From contig WQUN01000046.1 in NCBI GenBank assembly GCA_009782085.1, positions 1-15,551 on the forward strand: a stretch of 15,551 nucleotides of DNA, in the 5' to 3' direction. The notes below the pieces were generated by a model. That model did not search any database, was not told where the DNA came from, and saw nothing but the letters and a program-made list of their open reading frames with translations. Shown here one piece after another: positions 6,284-13,914 of this stretch. The position numbers and the translations under genes were made by a program. Each line of letters starts with the position of its first letter. Position 1 is the first letter of the stretch. The DNA is from Bacillota bacterium. GTDB taxonomy: Bacteria; Bacillota; Clostridia; Lachnospirales; WQUN01.

Positions 6284-8326
6284 ATGCAAATCGGAATAGG
6301 GATCGACACGGGCGGCACATACACGGACGCCGTTATATACGATTTTGACGCCAAAAAAATACTCGGCTGCGCGAAAGCCCTCACGACGAAGGACGACCTG
6401 TCCGCCGGCATTTTGGAGGCGATCGACGGGCTTCCCCATGAGCTTCTGAAAGAGGCGAAAGTCGTCTCGCTTTCGACCACTTTGGCCACGAACGCCTGCG
6501 TCGAGGACAGGGGCGGGCGCGCCAAACTGATCTTCTTCGGCGGCGACGCCAAAGTCATCGACGGGAACGGCGGAAAGTACGGCCTTCCGCCCTCGAAAGA
6601 GATGCTGATCCAGGAAGCCTTCACGGATTTTTCGGGCGGGGCCCTGCGCGAGCCGGACTGGGACCTGTTCCGCGCGCGGATATCCGATCCGGAAAGCGGC
6701 TTCGGCGATTTGGACGGCGTCGGAATCATCGAGATGAACGCCATGCGAAACGGCGCGGTCGTCGAAAAGCGGGCGAAGGAGCTGTTCCGGGAGAAATACG
6801 GCGTCCCCGCCGTATGCGGCCACGAGCTGTTCTCGGAGCTTAACAGCCTCCAGCGCGGCGCCGGCGCGCTTCTGAACGCGAGGCTTTTCCCCGTTATCGC
6901 GGAATTCCTCGCGGCGATAAAAAAGGCGCTCCGCGCGCGGGACATCGGCGCGGCTCTGGTCATTGTCCGAAGCGACGGGAGCCTCATGTCGGAGGAGTTC
7001 GCGTCGTCTTTTCCCGTCGAGACCCTCATATGCGGCCCGGCGGCGAGCGCGACGGGCGGGACACGGCTCACGGGCGCGAAGAACTGCATCGTCGTGGACA
7101 TGGGCGGCACGACCACGGACATCGCTTTTGTCGCGGACGGCGCGCCCGTGACGGTGACGGACGGCGTCTCCATCGGAAAGTGGAGGACGTTCGTGAACGG
7201 GCTGTACGTCAGGACGTTCGGCCTCGGCGGGGACAGCGCCGTCCATTACAACGACGGCGGCCCGTTTCTGGAGGACTACCGCGTTGTGCCGATGTGCGTG
7301 GCCGCGGCGCGGTATCCGTCCGTCCTGGAAAAACTGCGGGAACTGTCTCTTAGCGGGCGAAAGCATACCAAATACCTGTATGAGCACTACATTCCGGTCA
7401 AGGACATCTCCGGCAGCTGGCGCCATTCCGGCGAGGAAAAGGCCCTCGCCGCCGCGCTGAAAGAGCGGCCGCTGACAGCCGCGGCCGCGGCGGAGGCAAT
7501 CGGTAAGGACATTTACAGCCTGAACGCGGGCAGGCTCGTCCGGGACGGGGTCGTCGCGGTCTGCGGGATAACGCCGACGGACTGTATGCACGTTACGGGC
7601 GATTTCACCCGCTATTGCGCGGAGGCGTCCTTGCTGGCGGTCGAATTCGCCGCGCGCAGCCTCGGCCTTTCCGTCGGGGAGTTCTGCGGCGCGGTCTATT
7701 CGGAAGTCAGGCGGAAATTATACCTTAACATCGTCAAGGCCGCGCTGGAGAACAGATACCCGGACTATAGGAAAAACGGCGTCGGCGCGGAAGCGGAGCG
7801 GTTTATCAACGAATGTTACGAAGCCGCGAAAACCGGACGCCGCGACCCGCTGATCGCCGCGGCGTTCAAAACGGAGTATACCGTCGTCGGGATCGGCGCG
7901 CCGATAGGCGTTTTTATCAAGGACGTGGCGGAAACGCTCGGCGCGGAGGCGATTATCCCGGAGCACCACGAGGTCGCGAACGCGCTCGGCGCCGTCATGG
8001 GGAACGTCAGCGCCTCGTACGACGTGGAGATACTTCCGGTCAACAGCCCGGAGGGCATAACCGGCTACACGGTCCACGGAAGCGGAGGCGCGCGCGTTTT
8101 CACCGACCTCAGGGACGCCGAGGATTTCGCGGCGGCGGACGCTAAAGCCGCCGCCGGAAGCGAAGCCGTCAGGCGCGGCGCGAAGGGCGGGATAGCGGTC
8201 ACGTGCGTCCTGCGCAGGAATACCGCCGGCATACGCGGCGGCGCGGTTTATCTGGGGACGACGGCGTCGGCGCAGGCCGTCGGGGCGGCGGGATATATGC
8301 TCGCAACCAAAACTTCCAGCGAATAA
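6284..8326 (+). CDS. Hydantoinase/oxoprolinase family ATPase-fold protein
   Basis: This 680-residue cytosolic protein belongs to the HyuA/oxoprolinase family, which uses ATP to open cyclic imides or lactams, or carboxylates ketones in acetone-carboxylase relatives. Residues 6-17 (GIDTGGTYTDAV) form the first phosphate loop of the actin-like ATPase fold. STTLATNACVEDRGG (64-78) is the conserved family motif. SDGSLMS lies at 230-236, CGPAAS at 250-255 and the second nucleotide loop VDMGGTTTDIAF at 271-282. EHHEVANALGAVMG (560-573) is the usual C-terminal signature. The start at 6284 is chosen because family members begin just before the GIDTGG motif. ATG 6233 is in frame, with AGGAG 17 bases away, and would add 17 residues. 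No separate HyuB subunit is present, as in the stand-alone clostridial members. The substrate is unknown. Confidence 0.85.
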   Translation: MQIGIGIDTGGTYTDAVIYDFDAKKILGCAKALTTKDDLSAGILEAIDGLPHELLKEAKVVSLSTTLATNACVEDRGGRAKLIFFGGDAKVIDGNGGKYGLPPSKEMLIQEAFTDFSGGALREPDWDLFRARISDPESGFGDLDGVGIIEMNAMRNGAVVEKRAKELFREKYGVPAVCGHELFSELNSLQRGAGALLNARLFPVIAEFLAAIKKALRARDIGAALVIVRSDGSLMSEEFASSFPVETLICGPAASATGGTRLTGAKNCIVVDMGGTTTDIAFVADGAPVTVTDGVSIGKWRTFVNGLYVRTFGLGGDSAVHYNDGGPFLEDYRVVPMCVAAARYPSVLEKLRELSLSGRKHTKYLYEHYIPVKDISGSWRHSGEEKALAAALKERPLTAAAAAEAIGKDIYSLNAGRLVRDGVVAVCGITPTDCMHVTGDFTRYCAEASLLAVEFAARSLGLSVGEFCGAVYSEVRRKLYLNIVKAALENRYPDYRKNGVGAEAERFINECYEAAKTGRRDPLIAAAFKTEYTVVGIGAPIGVFIKDVAETLGAEAIIPEHHEVANALGAVMGNVSASYDVEILPVNSPEGITGYTVHGSGGARVFTDLRDAEDFAAADAKAAAGSEAVRRGAKGGIAVTCVLRRNTAGIRGGAVYLGTTASAQAVGAAGYMLATKTSSE

Positions 8327-8348
8327 AAATCCATACAGAGGTGATTCC

Positions 8349-9167
8349 ATGCTGTTAGGCGGACCGATACTGAAGCCCTTTTCCTCCCCGGAGGAATGGC
8401 TGGCTCTTGTCCGGGAAATGCGATACGACGCGGTGTATTTCCCGCTCGACCATACGGCCCCCGGCGCGCTGATAGACGCCTACGCCGGCGCGGCCCGCGA
8501 CGGCGGCCTTATGATCGCGGAAGTCGGCGTCTGGCGCAACTGCCTGTCGCCCGACGCCGAAACGGCCCGCGCCGCGACGGAGTACGCGAAAGCCCAGCTC
8601 GCGCTGGCGGAACGCGTGGGCGCGCGCTGCTGCGTAAACATCTCCGGCTCGCGCGGGGACCAATGGGACGGCCCCCACCCCGATAATTTCACAAAGGAGA
8701 CGTTCGGGATGATCGTGGAGTCCGTCCGCGGGATCATCGACGCCGTGAAACCGGAGCGCGCGTTTTACACGCTGGAGCCGATGCCCTGGATGTACCCGCA
8801 TACGCCGGACTCTTATCTGGAGCTGATAAAGGCGGTCGACAGGAAAAACTTCGCCGCCCACTTTGACCCGGTCAATATCATCACCAACCCGTTCGACTAT
8901 TACCACACCGGCGGCGTTATCCGCGAATGGTTCGCGAAGCTCGGCCCGCATATCAAAAGCTGCCACGCAAAGGACATATTGCTGGAGGGCCGGCTGACTG
9001 TGCACCTCGGCGAGGTCCGCCCCGGCCTCGGCAACCTGGACTACGCCGCGTTTATCGAATGCCTTGGGAAACTGCCGGGCGTGCCGATGATGACCGAGCA
9101 TATGGACAAGCAAGAGGACGCGGCGTCGGCGAACGAATACATCAGGCGCGTGGAGGCCGGAGTCTGA
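8349..9167 (+). CDS. Sugar phosphate isomerase/epimerase-like TIM barrel
   Basis: The 272-residue product is of the xylose-isomerase-like/AP endonuclease 2 TIM-barrel superfamily, whose members epimerise or isomerise keto sugars, inosose or hydroxy acids with a divalent metal. The expected metal-ligand series is present at strand ends: E143 in TLEPMPW, D173 in HFDPVN, H206 in KSCHAKD and E250 in MTEHMD. HLGEVRPGLGNLDY (219-232) matches the common 'G-x-G-x-hydrophobic-Asp' loop. AGAGGTG lies about six bases before the ATG, and the gene starts 22 bases after the hydantoinase-like gene, so cotranscription is likely. A role on a cyclitol or unusual sugar acid derivative is possible, but the substrate cannot be read. 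Confidence 0.85.
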   Translation: MLLGGPILKPFSSPEEWLALVREMRYDAVYFPLDHTAPGALIDAYAGAARDGGLMIAEVGVWRNCLSPDAETARAATEYAKAQLALAERVGARCCVNISGSRGDQWDGPHPDNFTKETFGMIVESVRGIIDAVKPERAFYTLEPMPWMYPHTPDSYLELIKAVDRKNFAAHFDPVNIITNPFDYYHTGGVIREWFAKLGPHIKSCHAKDILLEGRLTVHLGEVRPGLGNLDYAAFIECLGKLPGVPMMTEHMDKQEDAASANEYIRRVEAGV

Positions 9168-9226
9168 TACATATCTCTTTGTGTGTCCGGCACTGATCAG
9201 GAAAAATTCCGGAGGGAAACGGCGCG

Positions 9227-10330
9227 ATGACGGAGAGCGAACGGTTTCGGGCGGTATTCCTGGGCGGCGGGCCCGACCGCCTGCCGGTCTACTTTTTCGG
9301 CAGCTGGGGCGAGACTAAAAGAAGGTGGCGGAGGGAAGGGCTTGTCACGGACCGCCTGACCGGCGACGCCGGGCCGCAAATCGAAGGAATGGACCCGGAC
9401 TGGGAAGAAGGGCTCTGGGATTGCCACGGGCTCGCGCATTCCGACCCGATCGGCGACGGGGAGCGCATCCTTCTGGAAGAGACGGAGGAATACCTTACCT
9501 ACCGGGACGCCTTGGGGGAGGTATGCAGGTATTCCAGGCGCGGGGAGAGCATTCCGCAAATCCTCGAATACAGCCTTTTGCCCACCCGGGAATCCTGGGA
9601 GCGGTTCAAGGGCTTTCTGAACCCGGACGACCCCCGCAGGCGGCCCGAGGGTTGGCGGGAGCGGGCCGCGGAGCTCAACGGGAGCGGGAAGGCGCTCGTT
9701 TTCATGGGGGGATCGCTGTACGGGTGGCTGCGCAACCGGATGGGCGTGGAGGCGATTTCCTGCCTGATGTATGACGACCCATTGCTGTTCGATGAAATGG
9801 TCGGCTACATGGGCGAGTATTTCATGCGGCTTTTTGAGCCCATAGTGAAAAAAGTCCGCTTCGACGCGGCCTATTTTTTCGAGGACTGCTGCGGCTCCGC
9901 CGGGCCTCTGTTTTCCCCGGAAATGTACGCCCGGTTTTTCGACAGGCGCTACCGCGACATGGTCCGGTTTTATAAAGAAAACGGCGTGGCGCTGACGATG
10001 CTCGACAGCGACGGAAAGGTGGAGAAGCTGATCCCCTGCTGGCTGGGTTCCGGAATAGATATCCTGTTTCCGGTCGAAGTGGGCGTATGGGGCGCCTCCC
10101 CCGTCAAACTCCGGGAAACCTTCGGCGCCGGCCTGAAAATGTTCGGCGGCGTCGACAAACATGTGATCCCGAAAGGAGAGGCCGCCATACGCGAACACCT
10201 GAACTCCCGCAAACCGGCCGTTTTGCAGGGCGGGTATCTGCCGATCCCCGATCACCGCATCCCCCCGGACTGTTCGTATGAGCAGTTTTTGACGTATGTC
10301 AGGGTTTTCAGGGAGGTTTTCGGAAGCTGA
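9227..10330 (+). CDS. URO-D superfamily protein (not HemE)
   Basis: The 367-residue product has the uroporphyrinogen decarboxylase fold shared by HemE and by MtaA/CmuA-type corrinoid methyltransferases. FFEDCCGSAGPLFSPEMYAR (217-236), DSDGKVEKLIPCWL (260-273) with GIDILFPVE (276-284), and GYLPIPDHRIPPDC (336-349) are the recognisable blocks. The N-terminal Arg-rich porphyrinogen motif of HemE is absent. The H-x-C-G zinc motif of MtaA aligns with D-S-D-G, so neither haem synthesis nor classic zinc-thiol methyl transfer is supported. Related proteins in anaerobes are usually left as 'uroporphyrinogen decarboxylase family'. The ATG at 9227 has GGAGG 11 bases upstream. It is the last gene of the plus-strand unit and converges on the isomerase gene with only 20 bp between stop codons. 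Confidence 0.83.
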   Translation: MTESERFRAVFLGGGPDRLPVYFFGSWGETKRRWRREGLVTDRLTGDAGPQIEGMDPDWEEGLWDCHGLAHSDPIGDGERILLEETEEYLTYRDALGEVCRYSRRGESIPQILEYSLLPTRESWERFKGFLNPDDPRRRPEGWRERAAELNGSGKALVFMGGSLYGWLRNRMGVEAISCLMYDDPLLFDEMVGYMGEYFMRLFEPIVKKVRFDAAYFFEDCCGSAGPLFSPEMYARFFDRRYRDMVRFYKENGVALTMLDSDGKVEKLIPCWLGSGIDILFPVEVGVWGASPVKLRETFGAGLKMFGGVDKHVIPKGEAAIREHLNSRKPAVLQGGYLPIPDHRIPPDCSYEQFLTYVRVFREVFGS

Positions 10331-10350
10331 ACAAAACACGCAAGTCGACT

Positions 10351-11778
10351 TTACCGAATAAGGTAATCCTCGTAAGCCGCTTCCTGAATAAGCCCCATTC
10401 CAAGCCACGCGGAAACTTCCATCAACTCTTTTGTGCAATCTCCGAACGCCACGGGGTAATGATGCTGAACGCCGCGGCTAAGTATTGTATGCAGCATATT
10501 GCGCGCGGTTATGGGGCGGCGGTTCAGCGTCAGCTTCCCCAGCCAGCCGGCGGAGCCGTTGTAACGGTCTTTGGGATAGTCGATGAATGCCCCGCCCGCG
10601 ACAAACATGTTATCGAAATCGTCGCAGAACATGGACACGGTCGCGGCCCCGGCCCTGAAAGTCATATCCTGGGTATACCGCAAATAACGGCGCTTGCCGG
10701 GCGTCGGCGTGTCTTCCTCTATCGTGCCCATCCTCACGCCCTCCGCGCCGGCAAAATACTCGGCGGTCGGCCCGCAGTGCCACAGCTGCAGCGTGTCGTC
10801 CTGCTCGTCGCAGGCGACCAGATCCAGCAGCGTCACGGGTTTTTCATCCGACAGATAGCGCAGCATCAGCATACCCAGCGCCCCCGGCAAATCCCCCTCG
10901 CAGGCGGCAATCACGCCCCGCTGATTTAATTTAGCCATGCTGTGGCAGTTGCAGGCCAGAAAATCCGCCTGTATTTTGGGCCAGCAACTGACCGCCAAAG
11001 CCTCATAGCCGTTTTTTTCCGCAAACTCGTTATACGCCTTCAAAAAGCGGGCGTTTATTTGTATATTTTCGTCCGCGCCCTCGCAGAGAGAACAGTAGCC
11101 GCTCAGGCTTTCGGCGATATATTCCTGAATATCGTCCTGCGGATAGGCCATGGCCGTGTCCTTGATATCCGCGTACTCGTGGTTGCGCTGGACATTGACT
11201 CCGAGTTTCTTTTCGATTATTCTTTCGTCAAAATACAGGTCGTTGAAGCCGGGGGCGATTCCGCCGACCAAGGCGACCTTTGCCCGCCGCATACGCTTTA
11301 TCGCGGTCAGCGCGCGGACGGTGATCCGGAAGCGGTTTGCGAATTCGTCGCCGTAGCCAAAAAAGTATTTGTATTTCAGGCTGTGTTCCTTCAGATAATT
11401 TTTGATGATGCTGGCGTACATGTTCACGCCGCAAAGGCTGTTCAACGGCAGCGTGCCCTTTGCCGCCGGTTCCGGCACGGCCCAGAGGCCCAGAGGAATT
11501 CCGGTTTTCGCCAGCGGCAGGATAGTCTCCCCCGCGGCGAAGGAGGAATTTTGCACCAGCAGGAAATCCGTCTCAGCTTTTTTGAAGAAAACGGCGGCTT
11601 CGTCCGCCTGCTCGCGCGTGATTATCGTCCCGGAATAGGGCGTAAGAGTGAAACCCAATTCCTTTTGCAGCGCGCCCAGCGCGGCGAGCCCTTTTTGAAA
11701 CTCGGCCGTTTTATCGCCCGTGAAGCAAATCTGGTCGACCCCGATAAATCCGACGTTTAATTTCTGTTTTTGCGACAT
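10351..11778 (-). CDS. L-fucose/L-arabinose isomerase-like enzyme
   Basis: The 475-residue soluble product resembles the FucI/AraA-type aldose-ketose isomerase superfamily, which interconverts an aldose and its 2-ketose using Mn2+. The N-terminal half reads as the nucleotide-binding-like substrate domain (FIGVDQICFT at 11-20). The catalytic half carries CEGDLPGALGMLML at 293-306 (candidate metal Glu at 294), LLDLVACDEQDD at 317-328 and the LWHCG motif at 332-336 (candidate metal His at 334). It is shorter than classical FucI (about 590 residues) and fits the unassigned 'fucose isomerase-like' group of Clostridia. The ATG at 11778 has AGGAGG nine bases upstream. It is divergent from the sugar kinase-aldolase-PFK operon and shares a mirrored control region with it, so it probably supplies the ketose for that pathway. 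The actual sugar is unknown. Confidence 0.82.
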   Translation of the reverse strand: MSQKQKLNVGFIGVDQICFTGDKTAEFQKGLAALGALQKELGFTLTPYSGTIITREQADEAAVFFKKAETDFLLVQNSSFAAGETILPLAKTGIPLGLWAVPEPAAKGTLPLNSLCGVNMYASIIKNYLKEHSLKYKYFFGYGDEFANRFRITVRALTAIKRMRRAKVALVGGIAPGFNDLYFDERIIEKKLGVNVQRNHEYADIKDTAMAYPQDDIQEYIAESLSGYCSLCEGADENIQINARFLKAYNEFAEKNGYEALAVSCWPKIQADFLACNCHSMAKLNQRGVIAACEGDLPGALGMLMLRYLSDEKPVTLLDLVACDEQDDTLQLWHCGPTAEYFAGAEGVRMGTIEEDTPTPGKRRYLRYTQDMTFRAGAATVSMFCDDFDNMFVAGGAFIDYPKDRYNGSAGWLGKLTLNRRPITARNMLHTILSRGVQHHYPVAFGDCTKELMEVSAWLGMGLIQEAAYEDYLIR

Positions 11779-11827
11779 TTCGCACAGCCTCCTCTTTTAT
11801 GTTTGCTTGCTTAATCCCTCAATATAT

Positions 11828-11843
11828 ATGATACGCTGTGATA
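11828..11843 (-). promoter_or_regulatory. Candidate operator on the isomerase side
   Basis: ATGATACGCTGTGATA matches the complement of the site at 12025-12040 in 15 of 16 bases. It holds a direct repeat of TGATA with a 10-bp period, about one helical turn. It lies just downstream of the predicted isomerase transcript start (near 11852) and 49 bases before the start codon, a position suited to repression. The ROK-type regulator encoded at 14878 is an obvious candidate to bind it, but that is inference. Confidence 0.6.
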
Positions 11844-11858
11844 TTAATCCATTGCGAA

Positions 11859-11887
11859 ATTGTAACACGATCATAACGGCAACGCAA
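11859..11887 (-). promoter_or_regulatory. Predicted extended -10 promoter of the isomerase gene
   Basis: On the minus strand, TTGCGT (11887-11882), a 17-base spacer and TACAAT (11864-11859) form a -35/-10 pair. TGT directly precedes the -10 (11867-11865), making it an extended -10 promoter that tolerates a weak -35. The sequence GTGTTAC around this -10 also occurs in the mirrored promoter on the other arm, which supports both calls. Confidence 0.55.
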
Positions 11888-11974
11888 TAGAATTTTATAT
11901 TACCGGAGTGCGAAAACATTAGCCTCCTCTGTCACGTCGTCGGCAAATGTTTTCAGCATCCGGTATAAATGGCG

Positions 11975-12003
11975 TTGTTTTTTTATGATAGCCGTGTTAC
12001 TAT
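11975..12003 (+). promoter_or_regulatory. Predicted extended -10 promoter of the kinase-aldolase-PFK operon
   Basis: TTGTTT (11975-11980), a 17-base spacer and TACTAT (11998-12003), with TGT at 11995-11997, form an extended -10 promoter. It mirrors the isomerase promoter through the shared GTGTTAC block. Transcription would start near 12010, so the 16-bp site at 12025-12040 would lie at about +15 to +30. Confidence 0.55.
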
Positions 12004-12024
12004 ATAAATCTCATCAAATATTTT

Positions 12025-12040
12025 TATCAAAGCGTATCAT
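12025..12040 (+). promoter_or_regulatory. Candidate operator on the kinase-operon side
   Basis: TATCAAAGCGTATCAT is the inverted counterpart of the site at 11828-11843. It contains TATCA twice at a 10-bp period, and a related CATCA at 12012-12016 may be a weak extra half-site. It lies 20 bases before the kinase start codon, overlapping the early leader, where a bound protein could block transcription. Confidence 0.6.
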
Positions 12041-12060
12041 AAATTTTGACGGGAGGGGTT

Positions 12061-13044
12061 ATGAACTATTTCTTGGCTCTGGATATAGGAGGCACGAAGA
12101 TTTCCGCCGCCGTTTTTACGGAAGACGGCCAAATATTTGAAGACGATTTGATTGTCTTGCCCACGCCGGCCTTCACGGGAAACGACTCGATTTACAACGC
12201 CGTCGCAAAGGCGGCGGACATGGCTTTAACAAAGCGTAAGGCGTATCCGCTGTTGTCCGGAATAGGAGCCGCTTCGCCCGGCCCCCTGGACACCACGACC
12301 GGCACGATCATCCACGCCCCGCTGATGGGCTGGGAGAATTTTCACTTGGCGGAACGTTTGGAAGCGGATTTCCATTGTCCCGTAATGCTGGATAACGACT
12401 GCAACTTAGGAGCGCTGGCCGAGCAGCGCGTCGGGGTCGCGAAAGGCAAAGACAGCGTCTTCTATGTGACGATGAGTACGGGCGTCGGCGGCGGGTTTGT
12501 GCTGAACGGGGAAATATTTCACGGTTTCCGGGATTCCTCGTGCGAAGTCGGGCACATGAACATTGTGGACGGGGGGCCGGATTGCCCGTGCGGCGGGAAA
12601 GGATGCCTTGAACTTTACGCTTCCGGCACAGGTTTGGCCGACCGCGTCAGGCGGAAACTTATAAACGATCCGCATACTCAAACTAAAATTTGGGAACTGG
12701 TCCGGCGTCAGCCGGATAAAATAACCGCCAAAATCATCACCCAAGCGGCGCTGGACGGGGATGAGTACGCCTTGTCGGAACTTGCGGAAGTCGGGCGCTA
12801 TATGGGAATCGGCCTTAACAATATAGTGAACTTGTTCGACCCGGAAGTAATAGTGATTGGAGGCGGCTTTTCCAAAGCTCACGGACTGTTTGAGGAAAAT
12901 ATGTTCAAAACGATGACCGACCGCGCCATGCAGCCATATGATCCCCGAAAGCTGATACGCTATTCCGTTTTGTGCGATAAGGCGGTCATATGGGGCGCGT
13001 ACTTGCTAATATCTGAAAATAAGAATATCGGGAGGCAGCAATGA
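12061..13044 (+). CDS. ROK-family sugar kinase
   Basis: The 327-residue cytosolic product phosphorylates a hexose or hexose derivative with ATP, by family. LDIGGTK at 7-13 is the ATP phosphate loop. LDNDCN at 110-115 holds the catalytic Asp (113). STGVGGG at 139-145 is the second phosphate loop. EVGHM at 162-166 with CPCGGKGCLE at 175-184 is the ROK zinc site (His165, Cys175, Cys177, Cys182). It lacks an N-terminal helix-turn-helix, so it is a kinase rather than a regulator. ATG 12061 is preferred over the in-frame TTG at 12046, because GGAGGGG sits just before it and the product then begins at the usual family position. Its stop overlaps the aldolase start (ATGA at 13041-13044), which indicates translational coupling. 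Fructo-, gluco- or allokinase activity cannot be told apart by eye. Confidence 0.92.
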   Translation: MNYFLALDIGGTKISAAVFTEDGQIFEDDLIVLPTPAFTGNDSIYNAVAKAADMALTKRKAYPLLSGIGAASPGPLDTTTGTIIHAPLMGWENFHLAERLEADFHCPVMLDNDCNLGALAEQRVGVAKGKDSVFYVTMSTGVGGGFVLNGEIFHGFRDSSCEVGHMNIVDGGPDCPCGGKGCLELYASGTGLADRVRRKLINDPHTQTKIWELVRRQPDKITAKIITQAALDGDEYALSELAEVGRYMGIGLNNIVNLFDPEVIVIGGGFSKAHGLFEENMFKTMTDRAMQPYDPRKLIRYSVLCDKAVIWGAYLLISENKNIGRQQ

Positions 13045-13886
13045 TCGAGAATATGAACGGTATGCTAAAAAAGGCGAAACAGGGCAAGTACGGCGTCGGC
13101 GCTTTCAATTTCAACGAATTCACGGATCTGAAAGCCCTGGTTCACGCGGCCGCCGAAAACAGCGCCCCCGTCATTCTGATGGCCAGCGGGGGCACGGTGA
13201 AGTTTTTCGGGATAAAAGAAATCGTGCACGCGTACCGGTGCCTCGCCGAAGACGCCGGCGCGGCCTGCGCTTTGCACCTGGATCACTGCAAGGACTTAGA
13301 ATTGTTGCAGACATGCGTCAACGCGGGTTTCACTTCCGTCATGATCGACGCATCCACAAAACCCTTTGACGAGAACGCGGAGATAACAAAAAGGGTCGTG
13401 GAAATCGCCCACGGGAAAGGCGTGTCGGTAGAGGCGGAGCTGGGCACGGTGGCGGGGCGGGAGGAGGACATTGTCGGCGGCGAGGCCGAGTATATAAATC
13501 CCGGAAAAGTCGGTGAATTTATCGAAAAGACCGGGATCGACGCGCTGGCCGTCGGCATCGGCACGGTGCACGGCTTTTATAAGCAGGAGCCCCATATCCG
13601 TTTCGACCTGATCGAGGAGATAGCCGGCCTGACGGATACCCCGCTGGTCATGCACGGCGGCACGGGGCTTTCCGTTGAGGACTTTCAAAGGGCGATCCGC
13701 TGCGGAATCAGCAAGGTCAACGTGGGCACGGAATTGAAATTCTCATTCTCGAGCCGCCTCTGCGAAATTGCCAAGGAAAAAGGGCCGGAGGGCGACCCCC
13801 GCGATTTCATGCGGGCCGTCTACGAGGGAAGCAAAACGATCGCCGCCGGAAAAATGAAAATATTCGGCTGCGCGGGCAAGGCGTAA
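13041..13886 (+). CDS. Class II ketose-bisphosphate aldolase (FBA/GatY/KbaY type)
   Basis: The 281-residue zinc-dependent aldolase cleaves a ketose 1,6-bisphosphate to dihydroxyacetone phosphate and glyceraldehyde 3-phosphate. Catalytic Asp81 and zinc ligand His82 lie in LHLDHC (78-83). The second metal region EAELG is at 131-135, GTVHG with His177 at 174-178, and VMHGGTG with His205 at 203-209. The phosphate-binding NVGTE is at 227-231. The length matches the GatY/KbaY/short FBA group (about 280-290), not the long E. coli FbaA group. GGAGG lies five bases before the ATG, which overlaps the kinase stop by four bases. Whether it prefers fructose- or tagatose-bisphosphate is not clear from these motifs. 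Its place between a sugar kinase and a phosphofructokinase supports a dedicated catabolic role. Confidence 0.93.
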   Translation: MIENMNGMLKKAKQGKYGVGAFNFNEFTDLKALVHAAAENSAPVILMASGGTVKFFGIKEIVHAYRCLAEDAGAACALHLDHCKDLELLQTCVNAGFTSVMIDASTKPFDENAEITKRVVEIAHGKGVSVEAELGTVAGREEDIVGGEAEYINPGKVGEFIEKTGIDALAVGIGTVHGFYKQEPHIRFDLIEEIAGLTDTPLVMHGGTGLSVEDFQRAIRCGISKVNVGTELKFSFSSRLCEIAKEKGPEGDPRDFMRAVYEGSKTIAAGKMKIFGCAGKA

Positions 13887-13914
13887 CGGAATCGGCATAA
13901 GGCGGGATGGAAGG

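Larger units (their letters stand above)
11828..12040. repeat. Large imperfect palindrome spanning the divergent control region
   Basis: The left arm is 11828-11924, the right arm 11942-12040, and the central spacer is 17 bp. Matching blocks occur in mirrored order (right arm by complement): ATGATACGCTGTGATA (11828-11843 with 12025-12040, 15/16), GTAACA (11862-11867 with 11995-12000), ATCAT (11870-11874 with 11985-11989), CAACGC (11880-11885 with 11972-11977), CCGGA (11903-11907 with 11959-11963) and GAAAACATT (11912-11920 with 11946-11954). The blocks keep order but differ in spacing, so the arms look like diverged inverted copies of one promoter-operator. Similarity stops outside the 16-bp sites, before either ribosome site. 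This accounts for most of the 282-bp gap between the isomerase and kinase genes; no gene was found in it. Confidence 0.85.

Noticed and set aside
5996..7591. Long minus-strand open frame (531 codons) opposite the MBL and hydantoinase genes
   Set aside because: It has Arg/Ala-rich composition, no family motif and no ribosome site, and two well-supported genes cover the region on the plus strand.
10331..10366. Perfect palindrome AAGTCGACTT and small TTACC/GGTAA hairpin between the convergent stops, considered as a bidirectional terminator
   Set aside because: The palindrome has no loop, the second stem is only five pairs and lies in the isomerase coding end, and neither is followed by a proper T-tract.
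9197..10438. Minus-strand frame (413 codons) opposite the URO-D-like gene
   Set aside because: It has no domain signal and overlaps two convincing genes; it is a shadow.
11828..11843. Catabolite-response (cre) or CRP-like site
   Set aside because: The site is a direct repeat of TGATA and lacks the central CG-spaced inverted symmetry of cre and the TGTGA/TCACA symmetry of CRP sites.
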